Of a stretch of 10,253 nt of DNA, positions 1 to 7,106 are shown piece after piece. Below the pieces are notes generated by a model. It had not been told where the DNA came from and did not search any database. It was given only the letters and a program-made list of their open reading frames with translations. The DNA comes from Prevotella sp. (lineage in GTDB: Bacteria; Bacteroidota; Bacteroidia; Bacteroidales; Bacteroidaceae), in the NCBI GenBank assembly GCA_021204735.1, contig JAJPYV010000139.1, positions 1 through 10,253 of the forward strand. The letters are read 5' to 3'. Every line of letters begins with the position of its first letter. Positions within the stretch are counted from its first letter, which is position 1. The translations under genes were made by a program, and so were the position numbers.

Positions 1-521
1 AGATGCCTCCAACAGACAGCTTTAGCCCCTGTAGGAATGATTTCAGCGTTTGCGGCAGTCTTTCCACTGTCATCATCAGAGCATATGTCAGAAGCATTTA
101 TTGTGTAGGTTATGCCCTTGTAAGTTTCGACAGGGAAGCTCATCCACGTGTCAGCAAGAGACGAACGATGGTTGATGACCACGTCGGCGATAGTGCCGAT
201 ACCTTTCGACTTGAATGTGCTGATCATAGAGCGCAACTGCTGCTCGTTGCCAAACGAACTGTTGTAATCGTTAAACCAGTAGAGGTCGTTATATCCCATG
301 GAGTTGCCAGAGCCACAATTACCACTTTGAGGAATCCAAACAAGTTTGAAAAACTCAGAAAGTTCGTCAGCCTGCGATTCGAGGTTAGTCCATTGCGTGT
401 CAGAATATGAGTCCCAGTAAAAGCCTTGCAGCATCACGCCCTGCCAGTTGGCGGGCCACCCCTGTGCCATGGTGAGCATGACAGAAAGGGCGAAAATAAA
501 TGAAGTAAAAAATCTTTTCAC
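1..521 (-). CDS. Secreted GH13 alpha-amylase, plant-type-like (N-terminal part; runs off the left edge)
   Basis: The 173 visible codons begin an extracytoplasmic alpha-amylase that would hydrolyse alpha-1,4-glucans. Residues 1-19 form a Sec signal peptide (KRFF, a hydrophobic stretch, then an Ala-Gln cleavage region). The mature part opens with WQGVMLQGFYWDSY, has WIPQSG near residue 62, and ADVVINHR at 112-119, which is GH13 conserved region I (D113, N117, H118). ICSDDDSG follows, resembling the ICRDD segment of plant and GH13_6-type amylases. The catalytic Asp/Glu/Asp residues lie beyond the window edge. I chose a GTG start at 521-519: an in-frame stop lies five codons upstream, and the next ATG codons (residues 15 and 18) would destroy the signal peptide. 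The gene is separated by 112 bp from the methyltransferase upstream and may have its own promoter. The GH13 call is firm; the subfamily is inferred. Confidence 0.88.
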   Translation of the reverse strand, partial: MKRFFTSFIFALSVMLTMAQGWPANWQGVMLQGFYWDSYSDTQWTNLESQADELSEFFKLVWIPQSGNCGSGNSMGYNDLYWFNDYNSSFGNEQQLRSMISTFKSKGIGTIADVVINHRSSLADTWMSFPVETYKGITYTINASDICSDDDSGKTAANAEIIPTGAKAVCWRH

Positions 522-547
522 GGTCTTACGTTTTTAAGTTTCTGTTG

Positions 548-555
548 TAAAGGTA
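548..555 (-). promoter_or_regulatory. Weak candidate -7 box for the amylase gene
   Basis: The minus strand reads TACCTTTA, one mismatch from the Bacteroidota -7 consensus TAnnTTTG. It lies about 27 bp upstream of the GTG start. No convincing TTTG box is found at the expected 19-bp distance, so this is only a candidate. Read-through from the aroQ-methyltransferase unit is an alternative source of transcription. Confidence 0.25.
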
Positions 556-633
556 AGAAATTATCGGTTTAGGTGTTTCCGAACATGCTCCACAATAAGG
601 GGAAATAACTATGCAAACGATTGAAAAGAAGAG

Positions 634-1272
634 CTATCTCATTTTTTTCTTGATAATCGTCATGCCGTCACGGATAGGGAGGATGACCTTTTCGACACGG
701 TTGTCGTGAGCGAGCATATCGTTGAAAGTCTCGATTGAGGCAGTTTGATGGTCACCACTATGAGGAATTTCGAGGACGTGACCATCCCAAAGAGTGTTGT
801 CAGCGATGATGAAACCACCAGGATGAAGAACAGAAAGCGACATCTCGTATGCGGCGGTATAAGTACGCTTGTCACCATCAAGAAAAACCATGTCGAAAGA
901 GATGCCCAATTTAGGAGCTTCTGTAATCGCATCACCGATAAAAAAACGGATTTTGTCGGCAACGGGAGAGCTCTCAATCCATGTGCGGGTAAAATCCTCT
1001 AATTCGTCATCAATCTCGAAAGTATAGACCATACCCCCCTTGTCAAGACCTTCCGCAAGACAGATGGCACTGTAACCACTGAAAGTGCCGATTTCAAGAA
1101 TGTTGCTGGGGCGGATCATGCGCACGAACATCTTGAGCAAGCGACCTTGCAGATGACCACTTGCCATACGGCCATTGATAAGTTTAACGTTGGTAGAGCG
1201 CCACAAGCGATAAAGATAATCACCTTCTGGTTCGATATGCTCAAGGATGTAGCTTTCGAGTTCAGAATCCAT
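634..1272 (-). CDS. Class I SAM-dependent O-methyltransferase (caffeoyl-CoA OMT / TrmR-like)
   Basis: This 212-residue cytoplasmic protein matches the small O-methyltransferase family that includes caffeoyl-CoA O-methyltransferases and the bacterial tRNA hydroxyuridine methyltransferase TrmR/YrrM. Motif I, LEIGTFSGYS (59-68), forms the SAM loop. E86, in TFEID, is placed to bind the SAM ribose. GDA (113-115) and FDMVFLDGDK (126-135) follow, and DNTLWDG (158-164) supplies the Asp-Asn that binds the divalent metal in this family. Length is normal. The start ATG lies 9 bp after the aroQ stop, so the two genes are almost certainly cotranscribed. The substrate cannot be read from sequence: a small catechol-like molecule or wobble hydroxyuridine in tRNA are the main options. 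The family is confident, the role open. Confidence 0.9.
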   Translation of the reverse strand: MDSELESYILEHIEPEGDYLYRLWRSTNVKLINGRMASGHLQGRLLKMFVRMIRPSNILEIGTFSGYSAICLAEGLDKGGMVYTFEIDDELEDFTRTWIESSPVADKIRFFIGDAITEAPKLGISFDMVFLDGDKRTYTAAYEMSLSVLHPGGFIIADNTLWDGHVLEIPHSGDHQTASIETFNDMLAHDNRVEKVILPIRDGMTIIKKKMR

Positions 1273-1281
1273 ATTCCAGAC

Positions 1282-1707
1282 TTATCCCTGCATTTCCAAT
1301 AAAGCCTCAACAGCCAAGCGGTAAGAGTCGAGACCGAAACCACAGATTACACCCTTGCAAGCGCAGGAAATCATTGACTTATGGCGGAACTCCTCACGAG
1401 TATGCACGTTGGATATATGCACCTCAATGACTGGAGAAGTAAGCGACTTGATACAGTCTTGCAGAGCGATGCTCGTATGAGTGTAAGCCCCGGCGTTGAG
1501 GACGATACCAGCGTATGAAAACCCAACCTCCTGCATCTTGTCAATCAATTCACCCTCGATATTGCTCTGATAGTACTCTATTTCCACATCGAGATAACGT
1601 TCACGGAGTTTTGGAAGATAATTCTCGAAAGAACTTTTGCCATATATTCCAGGTTCTCTGACACCAAGTAGGTTAAGGTTGGGACCGTTGATGATAAGTA
1701 TTTTCAT
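1282..1707 (-). CDS. aroQ: Type II 3-dehydroquinate dehydratase
   Basis: This 141-residue cytosolic enzyme converts 3-dehydroquinate to 3-dehydroshikimate, the third step of the shikimate pathway. The N-terminus KILIINGPNLNLLG is the family signature. Active-site residues fall in the expected places by analogy with the Mycobacterium tuberculosis enzyme: R17 and Y22 (REPGIYG, the flexible lid), N71 and H77 (NAGAYTHTS), H97 (VEVHISN) and R108. The reading frame is open upstream to 1755, but I placed the start at 1707 because the family begins at this MKI segment and the extra 16 residues overlap the promoter region. It is the first gene of a unit with the O-methyltransferase 9 bp downstream, and is divergent from xerD. 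A minus-strand promoter candidate sits about 80 bp upstream. Confidence 0.96.
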   Translation of the reverse strand: MKILIINGPNLNLLGVREPGIYGKSSFENYLPKLRERYLDVEIEYYQSNIEGELIDKMQEVGFSYAGIVLNAGAYTHTSIALQDCIKSLTSPVIEVHISNVHTREEFRHKSMISCACKGVICGFGLDSYRLAVEALLEMQG

Positions 1708-1732
1708 AATCAAATAATTTTTTGTAATTTTG
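1702..1732 (+). promoter_or_regulatory. Candidate Bacteroidota primary-sigma promoter for xerD
   Basis: TAATTTTG at 1725-1732 is an exact match to the -7 consensus TAnnTTTG. Exactly 19 bp upstream lies TTTC (1702-1705), three of four matches to the -33 box TTTG. Transcription would start near 1739, giving a leader of about 65 nt. The -33 box overlaps the first codon of aroQ, so this promoter lies inside the leader of the opposing gene. Confidence 0.55.
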
Positions 1733-1786
1733 CGGTGAGACGGAAAGAGCGGCATAATTATGAGTCGTTTCTTACCGTCGTTGTTG

Positions 1787-1817
1787 CAAAAGTAATAAAA
1801 TAAATGGAAAAGGGAAA
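1787..1817 (-). promoter_or_regulatory. Candidate Bacteroidota primary-sigma promoter for aroQ and the O-methyltransferase
   Basis: On the minus strand TACTTTTG (1794 to 1787) matches TAnnTTTG exactly. TTTC (1817 to 1814) lies exactly 19 bp upstream, matching the -33 box at three of four positions. The predicted start is near 1780, leaving a leader of about 73 nt before aroQ. The -33 box falls inside the first codons of xerD, mirroring the opposing promoter. Confidence 0.55.
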
Positions 1818-2748
1818 CAAAAATCCTGCTAATATTATACGGGCATACCAGCGTTACATGAAATTGGAGCGCAACCTGACGCCCAACACCATAGACGCAT
1901 ATATGCGGGATATTGAAAAACTGTTGAAATACTTAAGTGCGGAGAACATCCGACCTGAGGAAGCAAAATTGGATGATTTGCGGACATTTGCCGCCTCGTT
2001 GCATGATATTGGTATCGGGGCACGTTCACAATGTAGGATATTGAGTGGAGTGAGAGCATTCTATCGTTTTCTTGTGATAGAAAGGTATGTTGAGAATGAT
2101 CCATCCGAATTGCTTGAGTCGCCACAGATAGGAGAGCATTTGCCAGAAGTGTTATCCACTGAAGAAGTAGACCAATTAGAACAAGCGATAGACCTTAGTA
2201 AGTGGGAGGGGCACAGGAACAAGGCTATTATTGAAGTATTGTTCAGTTGTGGATTGCGTGTCAGTGAACTCATCAATCTTAAAATCTCCAACCTATATCT
2301 TGATGAACAATATATCTGGGTGAAAGGCAAGGGGCGGAAAGAGCGCCTTGTGCCGATTTCAGAGAGTGCCATAGAACAGTTGGGCTATTGGTTCACCATG
2401 CGTAACCAGATGAAAATCAAACCAGGCGAGGAAGATTATGTGTTTTTGAATCGTCGTGGGGTGCATTTGACACGAACTATGATATTGATAATGATAAAGC
2501 GACTTGGAGAGGAAGCCGGAATTACAAAAACAATCAGTCCACATACCTTGCGTCATAGTTTTGCAACGGCATTACTTGAGGGCGGAGCAGATTTGCGTGC
2601 CATACAGAGCATGCTTGGGCATGAGAGTATAGGGACAACCGAAATATACACACATTTGGACACAGCAACACTGAGAGAGGAAATATTGAAGCACCATCCG
2701 AGAAATAGTGAAAATTTTTCGGAGAAAAATTTTCAAATTAAAAATTAA
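1804..2748 (+). CDS. xerD: Site-specific tyrosine recombinase XerD
   Basis: This is a 314-residue XerC/XerD-type recombinase that resolves chromosome dimers at dif with a partner recombinase and FtsK. Residues 10-95 form the SAM-like core-binding domain; 110-290 form the catalytic domain. The full catalytic set is present: R152 (SCGLRVSEL), K176 (VKGKGRKER), H247 and R250 (PHTLRHSF), H273 (LGHESI) and nucleophile Y282 (IYTH). HHPR near residue 300 corresponds to the natural XerD C-terminus. About 13 further residues are encoded by an AT-rich hairpin and the first units of an intergenic repeat, which also supplies the stop. The start follows an A-rich leader typical of the phylum. XerD is preferred over XerC or an integrase because of the HHPR end, the housekeeping setting and the lack of mobile-element neighbours. 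Confidence 0.92.
   Translation: MEKGNKNPANIIRAYQRYMKLERNLTPNTIDAYMRDIEKLLKYLSAENIRPEEAKLDDLRTFAASLHDIGIGARSQCRILSGVRAFYRFLVIERYVENDPSELLESPQIGEHLPEVLSTEEVDQLEQAIDLSKWEGHRNKAIIEVLFSCGLRVSELINLKISNLYLDEQYIWVKGKGRKERLVPISESAIEQLGYWFTMRNQMKIKPGEEDYVFLNRRGVHLTRTMILIMIKRLGEEAGITKTISPHTLRHSFATALLEGGADLRAIQSMLGHESIGTTEIYTHLDTATLREEILKHHPRNSENFSEKNFQIKN
2710..2734. repeat. Perfect 11-bp inverted repeat in the xerD 3' end
   Basis: GAAAATTTTTC (2710-2720) and its exact reverse complement GAAAAATTTTC (2724-2734) are separated by GGA. The repeat lies in frame inside the last codons of xerD, just beyond the conserved HHPR end, and directly abuts AATTAAAA-type units. It is AT-rich and no T-tract follows on the plus strand, so a role as a classical terminator is doubtful. 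mRNA 3'-end protection or a repeat-element boundary are alternatives. Confidence 0.75.
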
Positions 2749-2790
2749 AAATTCATTCCTCTTGAGTTTGCGCTTGAGGCTACTTGGCGG
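2735..2790 (+). repeat. Intergenic repeat module, copy A (AATTAAAA units plus CTTG-rich tail)
   Basis: AAATTAA followed by AAATTAAAAATTC forms tandem AT-rich units that begin one base after the xerD hairpin and contain the xerD stop. A tail follows with CTTGAG at 2761 and CTTGAGG at 2773. The same order, an AATTAA-type run, TTC, then CTTGAGT, occurs in copy B 73 bp downstream and more loosely in copy C at 7106. Copy A is the most diverged of the three. Confidence 0.6.
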
Positions 2791-2807
2791 ATATTGACGG
2801 ACGATGG

Positions 2808-2859
2808 AAATTAAGAATTAAGAATTCGATATCGCTTGAGTGCATCATTGCTTGAAATT
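2808..2859 (+). repeat. Intergenic repeat module, copy B
   Basis: AAATTAAGAATTAAGAATTC (2808-2827) is followed by CGCTTGAG, GCAT and TTGCTTG. The 41-nt stretch 2819-2859 aligns without gaps to 7123-7163, with 32 identical positions by hand count. It has no open reading frame of its own and lies 190 bp upstream of the first M16 gene. Confidence 0.75.
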
Positions 2860-2975
2860 TTTTTGAGAGGATTTTAGCATGAGGTGTGTTTTAACTGTTA
2901 TTGGGTATTTTGGTGATATGTGTTAAATAAATATTCTTTTTCGGTGGTTTTAATGATTGGACAATGGTTTTTTGC

Positions 2976-2983
2976 TAAATTTG
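2976..2983 (+). promoter_or_regulatory. Candidate -7 box for the M16 protease operon
   Basis: TAAATTTG matches the Bacteroidota -7 consensus TAnnTTTG exactly and lies 65 bp before the ATG of the first M16 gene. The upstream partner is imperfect: ATTG ends at 2959, only 16 bp away instead of 19. A second, weaker option is TATGCTTTG at 3002-3010, with TTTG (2980-2983) behind it. Confidence 0.45.
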
Positions 2984-3048
2984 AACGCTAAAATGTATAT
3001 TTATGCTTTGGAGTTGCAACAAATAGATTATACAAACAAGATAATAAT

Positions 3049-5880
3049 ATGAAATTAAAAAAGCTATTCGCTATTGCGGCACTGCTATTTGTTAGTGCCA
3101 CAGCAATCGTGGCACAGGAGATGCAGATGCCGCCAGTGCCAGTAGATCCGGCAGTCAGGACAGGAAAACTGTCAAACGGGTTGACCTATTATATTCGTCA
3201 GAACGGATATCCAGAACATCGTGTGAATTTTTACATTGCACAACGGGTTGGTTCGATACAGGAAGAAGAAGATCAGCGCGGATTGGCTCACTTCCTTGAG
3301 CACATGGCGTTCAATGGTTCAGAACACTATAAAGGCAATGACCTGATAGAATACCTGCGTTCCATTGGTGTCGAGTTCGGTTCAGACCTCAATGCATACA
3401 CAGCCGTTGACCAAACCGTTTACCGTATATGCAATGTACCATCCGCACGAGAGTCAGCGCTCGATTCTTGTCTGCTCGTGATAAAAGACTGGTCGAACGG
3501 ACTGCTGTTAGAGGAAGACGAGATTAACAAAGAGCGTGGAGTGATACACGAAGAGTGGCGTCTGCGCATGAGTCCGACAATGAGAGTATTGGAACGCAAC
3601 CTTGAGACCCTGTATCCAGGCAGCAAGTATGGTAAACGATTCCCGATAGGACTTATGGAAGTGGTGGACAATTTCTCACCAGAGTTCTTGCGTGATTACT
3701 ATCACAAATGGTATCGCCCAGACAATCAGGCAGTGATTGTTGTCGGAGACGTGGATGTTGACAAAACAGAGCAGAAGATAAAAGACCTGTTCAGTAGCAT
3801 ACCACTTGCGGATAATGCCGTTCAGGTAGTCGCTGAGGAAGTGCCGGACAACAACGAGCCGATAATAATAATCGATAAGGACAAAGAGCAGACTATCGAC
3901 ATGGTTCAGTTGTCGTTCAAGCATGATGCCGTGCCAGATGCAGAAAAGAACAGTATTGCATACCTGCTCAACAAATACGCAATAGACCTTGTATGCTCGA
4001 TGCTCAATGCCCGTTTTGAAGAAATTTCACAAGAGGAGGATTGCCCATTCTTGAATGCGGAAGTTGAGGATGGCGACTATATCTATTCAAGGACGAAAGG
4101 TTCATTCGATGTAACTTTTCTTCCTAAGGACGGCAAAGACGTAGAAGCACTTACAGCAGCAATGCGTGAGGTAATGAGAGCCTTGAAGCACGGATTTACG
4201 GCAACAGAGTTTGAGCGTGCAAAAGCCGATTATCTGAGTGCATTGGAAAAGACTTATACCAACCGTGACAAGCGTGACAACAGTGTTTACGGCAACATAT
4301 ACTCCCAGAACTACATCGCCAACGAGCCGATGCCATCAATAGAAGACGAGTACATGATGATGCAGCAAGTATCCCCGATGATACCGGTTGAGGCAATAAA
4401 TCAAGTATTACCAGAGCTTGTCAGTCAGACTGATACCAACGTAGTGATATTAGCGATTTACAATGAGAAAGACGGCAAGGTATATCCTACAGTTGAGGCA
4501 TTCAAGAAAGTAATAGACACCGTACATTCAGAGGAAATAGAGGCATGGGTTGATGAAGTAAGAGATGAGCCGTTGATTTCTGAATTGCCAGCAAAGGGCT
4601 CGATTACGTCAGAAAAAGAGAATACGGAATTAGGCTACAAGGAACTGACGCTTTCGAATGGTGTCAAAGTGATATTGAAGAAGACCGACTACAAGGACGA
4701 TGAAGTTTTGTTGCAGGCGGTATCAAAGGGCGGTTCATCATTGCTTGGAGAGGAAGATATTATCAATGCGATTGTGTTCAATCAGGCAATAGGCGTTAGC
4801 GGACTTGGAAATTTCAGTAGTACGGAACTATCCAAAGCCCTTGCTGGCAAGCAGGCGAATGCAGATCTGTCGTTATCACTTTTGCATGAGAGGGTGACAG
4901 GAAACTCCACACCGAAAGACCTTGAGACGATGTTCCAGATGGTATATCTCTATTTCACCGATATCAGAAAGGACGAGAAGAGTTTTGCCTCGATGATGAA
5001 TATGTTAGAAAACGCCTTGAAGAACAGGGAAATATCCCCTGATAGGGCATTCAACGACTCCTTGAAAGTTACGTTATATGACCATAACCCACGATTTAAG
5101 CCAATCGAGCTTGCAGACTTGGAGAAAATTGATTATGACAGGATATTGCAGATTGCCAAAGAGCGCACAGCAAATGCAGCCGACTTCACATTCACGTTTG
5201 TTGGCAACTTTGACGAGGATGTTATACGTCCGTTGATAGAGCAGTATATCGCATCCCTGCCAGCAAGCGTAGAAAGGGAAGAGTGGAAAGCTGTAACAAC
5301 ATATAACAAGGGCAAGGTAGAGAACAAGTTCTTGCGCAAGATGGAAACAGCAAAAGCCAACGCATATATGTATTGGTACAATAACGATATACCATACTCA
5401 ATGGAGAACGACATATACGCAGATGCAGCAGGACAAGTGTTGTCGATGATTTACCTGCAGAAAATCCGCGAGGATGCAAGTGCAGCTTACTCAACAGGAG
5501 CTATAGGAATGACAATTATAGGTAATGATGTACCGTTCACGGCATTGGTAGGTATCTGTCCGATGAAGCCAGAAATGAGTGATGTCGCATTGAAGATTAT
5601 GACAGAAGAAGCGGAGAAGATGGCAGAAACCATTGACCCCGATATGCTCAGCAAGGTAAAGGAACTGATGTTGAAGCGTGCCGATGAGAACGCCATGAAG
5701 AACAATTACTGGCTTGACATCTTAAGCAACTACGACGAGTATGGCATAGACCAATATACCGATTACAAGAAAATTGTCAATGAACTGACACCAGAGAAGT
5801 TGGCAAAATTTGTCAAGGATGTGATATTCGGTGGCGGCAACAGTGTTACTGTGGTAATGCTTCCCGACGAGAGCGAATGA
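3049..5880 (+). CDS. Exported M16 zinc metalloprotease, two-unit (PqqL-like)
   Basis: This 943-residue protein is predicted to be periplasmic. A Sec signal peptide spans residues 1-22 (MKLKKLFAIAALLF, then VAQ). The inverted zinc motif HFLEH (H81, E84, H85) starts the first M16 unit, and KERGVIHEEW (161-170) gives candidate third-ligand glutamates E162 and E169. The second half, from about residue 520 (LGYKELTLSNGVKVILKK), repeats the M16 fold but lacks HxxEH. It carries the R/Y pair R807 and Y814 (IREDASAAY) that M16 enzymes use to hold substrate. Length fits PqqL or pitrilysin-like enzymes, which cut small unfolded or looped peptides inside a closed chamber. The stop overlaps the next M16 start by ATGA, implying translational coupling. 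The natural substrate is unknown. The name pqqL would be too specific, since nothing nearby relates to PQQ. Confidence 0.93.
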   Translation: MKLKKLFAIAALLFVSATAIVAQEMQMPPVPVDPAVRTGKLSNGLTYYIRQNGYPEHRVNFYIAQRVGSIQEEEDQRGLAHFLEHMAFNGSEHYKGNDLIEYLRSIGVEFGSDLNAYTAVDQTVYRICNVPSARESALDSCLLVIKDWSNGLLLEEDEINKERGVIHEEWRLRMSPTMRVLERNLETLYPGSKYGKRFPIGLMEVVDNFSPEFLRDYYHKWYRPDNQAVIVVGDVDVDKTEQKIKDLFSSIPLADNAVQVVAEEVPDNNEPIIIIDKDKEQTIDMVQLSFKHDAVPDAEKNSIAYLLNKYAIDLVCSMLNARFEEISQEEDCPFLNAEVEDGDYIYSRTKGSFDVTFLPKDGKDVEALTAAMREVMRALKHGFTATEFERAKADYLSALEKTYTNRDKRDNSVYGNIYSQNYIANEPMPSIEDEYMMMQQVSPMIPVEAINQVLPELVSQTDTNVVILAIYNEKDGKVYPTVEAFKKVIDTVHSEEIEAWVDEVRDEPLISELPAKGSITSEKENTELGYKELTLSNGVKVILKKTDYKDDEVLLQAVSKGGSSLLGEEDIINAIVFNQAIGVSGLGNFSSTELSKALAGKQANADLSLSLLHERVTGNSTPKDLETMFQMVYLYFTDIRKDEKSFASMMNMLENALKNREISPDRAFNDSLKVTLYDHNPRFKPIELADLEKIDYDRILQIAKERTANAADFTFTFVGNFDEDVIRPLIEQYIASLPASVEREEWKAVTTYNKGKVENKFLRKMETAKANAYMYWYNNDIPYSMENDIYADAAGQVLSMIYLQKIREDASAAYSTGAIGMTIIGNDVPFTALVGICPMKPEMSDVALKIMTEEAEKMAETIDPDMLSKVKELMLKRADENAMKNNYWLDILSNYDEYGIDQYTDYKKIVNELTPEKLAKFVKDVIFGGGNSVTVVMLPDESE

Positions 5881-7106
5881 CATATAACACCCATACTTTA
5901 TCCAACGGACTTAGGTTGATACACCTCACGTCATCCTCACCTGTGGTTTATTGCGGATACGAGATATGCGCAGGAACACGGGATGAGGAGGAGAGTGAGG
6001 AAGGGATGGCACATTTCTGTGAGCATACCACGTTTAAGGGAACAATGCGGCGCAGTGCGATGCAGGTGCTTAACTGTCTTGAGAGGGTAGGAGGCGACTT
6101 GAATGCCTTCACCAATAAGGAAGATACGGTTTACTATTCAGCCATTCTCAAAGACCACCTGCAACTTGCTGTGGATTTGCTCACAGATATGGTGTTCCAT
6201 AGCGTGTATCCACCTATGGAGTTAGAGAAGGAGAAAGAAGTTATATGTGATGAGATAGAGAGTTACAACGACTCACCGTCGGAATTGATATACGATGAGT
6301 TTGAGAACGTCATTTTCGCAGGTCATCCGCTTGGTCACAATATTCTCGGACGTGCAGAACGGTTGAGAGAATATACCCATAATGACATCATGCGTTTCAC
6401 GGGGAAGTTCTACAAACCAGAGAATGCCATATTCTTCGCATACGGAGATATTGAGTTTGTAAAACTTGTGAAGATGTTGGAAAAGGCTACAAGTGACTTT
6501 CCGAAGAACAAGCCGTTGATAAACGTGAAACCAAAAATTCCCATTCCAGTATATACTCCAAAGGAACTGACAGTGGAGAAAAGCACCCATCAAGCGCACG
6601 TGATGATTGGAAATAGGGGATATGACGTGCACGACAAGAAACGCATGGCGATGTACCTGCTTAATAACATAATAGGCGGACCAGGAATGAATGCCCGACT
6701 AAACGTGGTGCTGCGTGAGAAGCACGGACTTGTATATACCGTTGAGAGTTCGACGGTGAACTATTCAGACACAGGAATATGGTGTACCTATTTCGGTTGC
6801 GATCCTGATGATGTTAAAAATTGTCTGAAGTTAGTTAGACATGAACTTGATAAGGTGATACAGAAACCACTAACGGCAGTACAATTGTCAGCCGCCAAGA
6901 AGCAGATAAAAGGGCAAATCGGTGTTGCATGCGACAACCGAGAGAGTTTTGCCCTTGATTTCGGGAAAAGTTTTTTGCATTACGGTTGGGAGAAAGACAT
7001 CACGTCATTATTCAGGGATATAGACAAGATAACGGCGGAAGATATACAAGTTGTGGCAAATGAAGTGTTTGATAAAGAGAAAATCAGCTCGCTGATTTTC
7101 TCTTGA
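5877..7106 (+). CDS. Single-unit M16 peptidase, MPP-like, no signal peptide
   Basis: The protein has 409 residues, the usual length for a one-unit M16B processing-peptidase-like enzyme acting as a dimer. The zinc motif HFCEH (H46, E49, H50) is followed 76 residues later by E126 (EKEVICDEIE), the expected third ligand. GGDLNAFTNKEDTVYY (72-87) is characteristic. The C-terminal half carries GGPGMNARL and the R/Y pair R280 and Y287 (LREKHGLVY). All catalytic elements are in one chain, so it need not borrow them from its neighbour. No signal peptide or membrane segment is seen, so it is probably cytoplasmic, unlike the exported protease it overlaps (ATGA, 4 bp). A 14-bp inverted repeat spans the last codons and reaches the stop. 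The substrate is unknown. Confidence 0.93.
   Translation: MTYNTHTLSNGLRLIHLTSSSPVVYCGYEICAGTRDEEESEEGMAHFCEHTTFKGTMRRSAMQVLNCLERVGGDLNAFTNKEDTVYYSAILKDHLQLAVDLLTDMVFHSVYPPMELEKEKEVICDEIESYNDSPSELIYDEFENVIFAGHPLGHNILGRAERLREYTHNDIMRFTGKFYKPENAIFFAYGDIEFVKLVKMLEKATSDFPKNKPLINVKPKIPIPVYTPKELTVEKSTHQAHVMIGNRGYDVHDKKRMAMYLLNNIIGGPGMNARLNVVLREKHGLVYTVESSTVNYSDTGIWCTYFGCDPDDVKNCLKLVRHELDKVIQKPLTAVQLSAAKKQIKGQIGVACDNRESFALDFGKSFLHYGWEKDITSLFRDIDKITAEDIQVVANEVFDKEKISSLIFS
7075..7104. terminator. Probable bidirectional hairpin between convergent transcripts
   Basis: AAGAGAAAATCAGC (7075-7088) pairs perfectly with GCTGATTTTCTCTT (7091-7104), a 14-bp inverted repeat with a 2-nt spacer (in practice about 13 pairs and a 4-nt CTCG loop). 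It encodes the last residues of the M16 peptidase and ends on the first base of its TGA. No clean U-tract follows, but both 3' arms end in a pyrimidine-rich run. Position between convergent genes supports a transcript-end role for the M16 operon and perhaps also for the aldo/keto reductase. Confidence 0.55.

Larger units (their letters stand above)
2749..3048. other. 300-bp AT-rich spacer between xerD and the M16 operon
   Basis: No coding sequence is credible here. The first 110 bp hold repeat copies A and B. The middle (about 2860-2960) is T-rich with no recognised structure. The last 90 bp hold the M16 promoter candidate and leader, ending in an A/T-rich stretch before the ATG at 3049. No tRNA or riboswitch was recognised. 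Confidence 0.7.

Noticed and set aside
3..410. 135-codon plus-strand reading frame opposite the amylase
   Set aside because: It lies antisense to a clear GH13 gene, has no recognisable motif, and its sequence resembles no known family.
1708..1755. 16-residue N-terminal extension of AroQ
   Set aside because: The family begins at the KILIINGPNLNLLG segment, and the extension would overlap the divergent promoter region. The ATG at 1707 is the better start.
1804..2748. xerD as the integrase of a mobile element or a phase-variation invertase
   Set aside because: No attachment repeats, relaxase, phage or transfer genes are visible. The HHPR end and housekeeping neighbours fit XerD.
2735..2859. 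Repeat copies A and B as a CRISPR array
   Set aside because: The units are 8-nt AT-rich tandem repeats with similar tails, not 28-36-nt repeats with unique spacers, and no cas genes are present.
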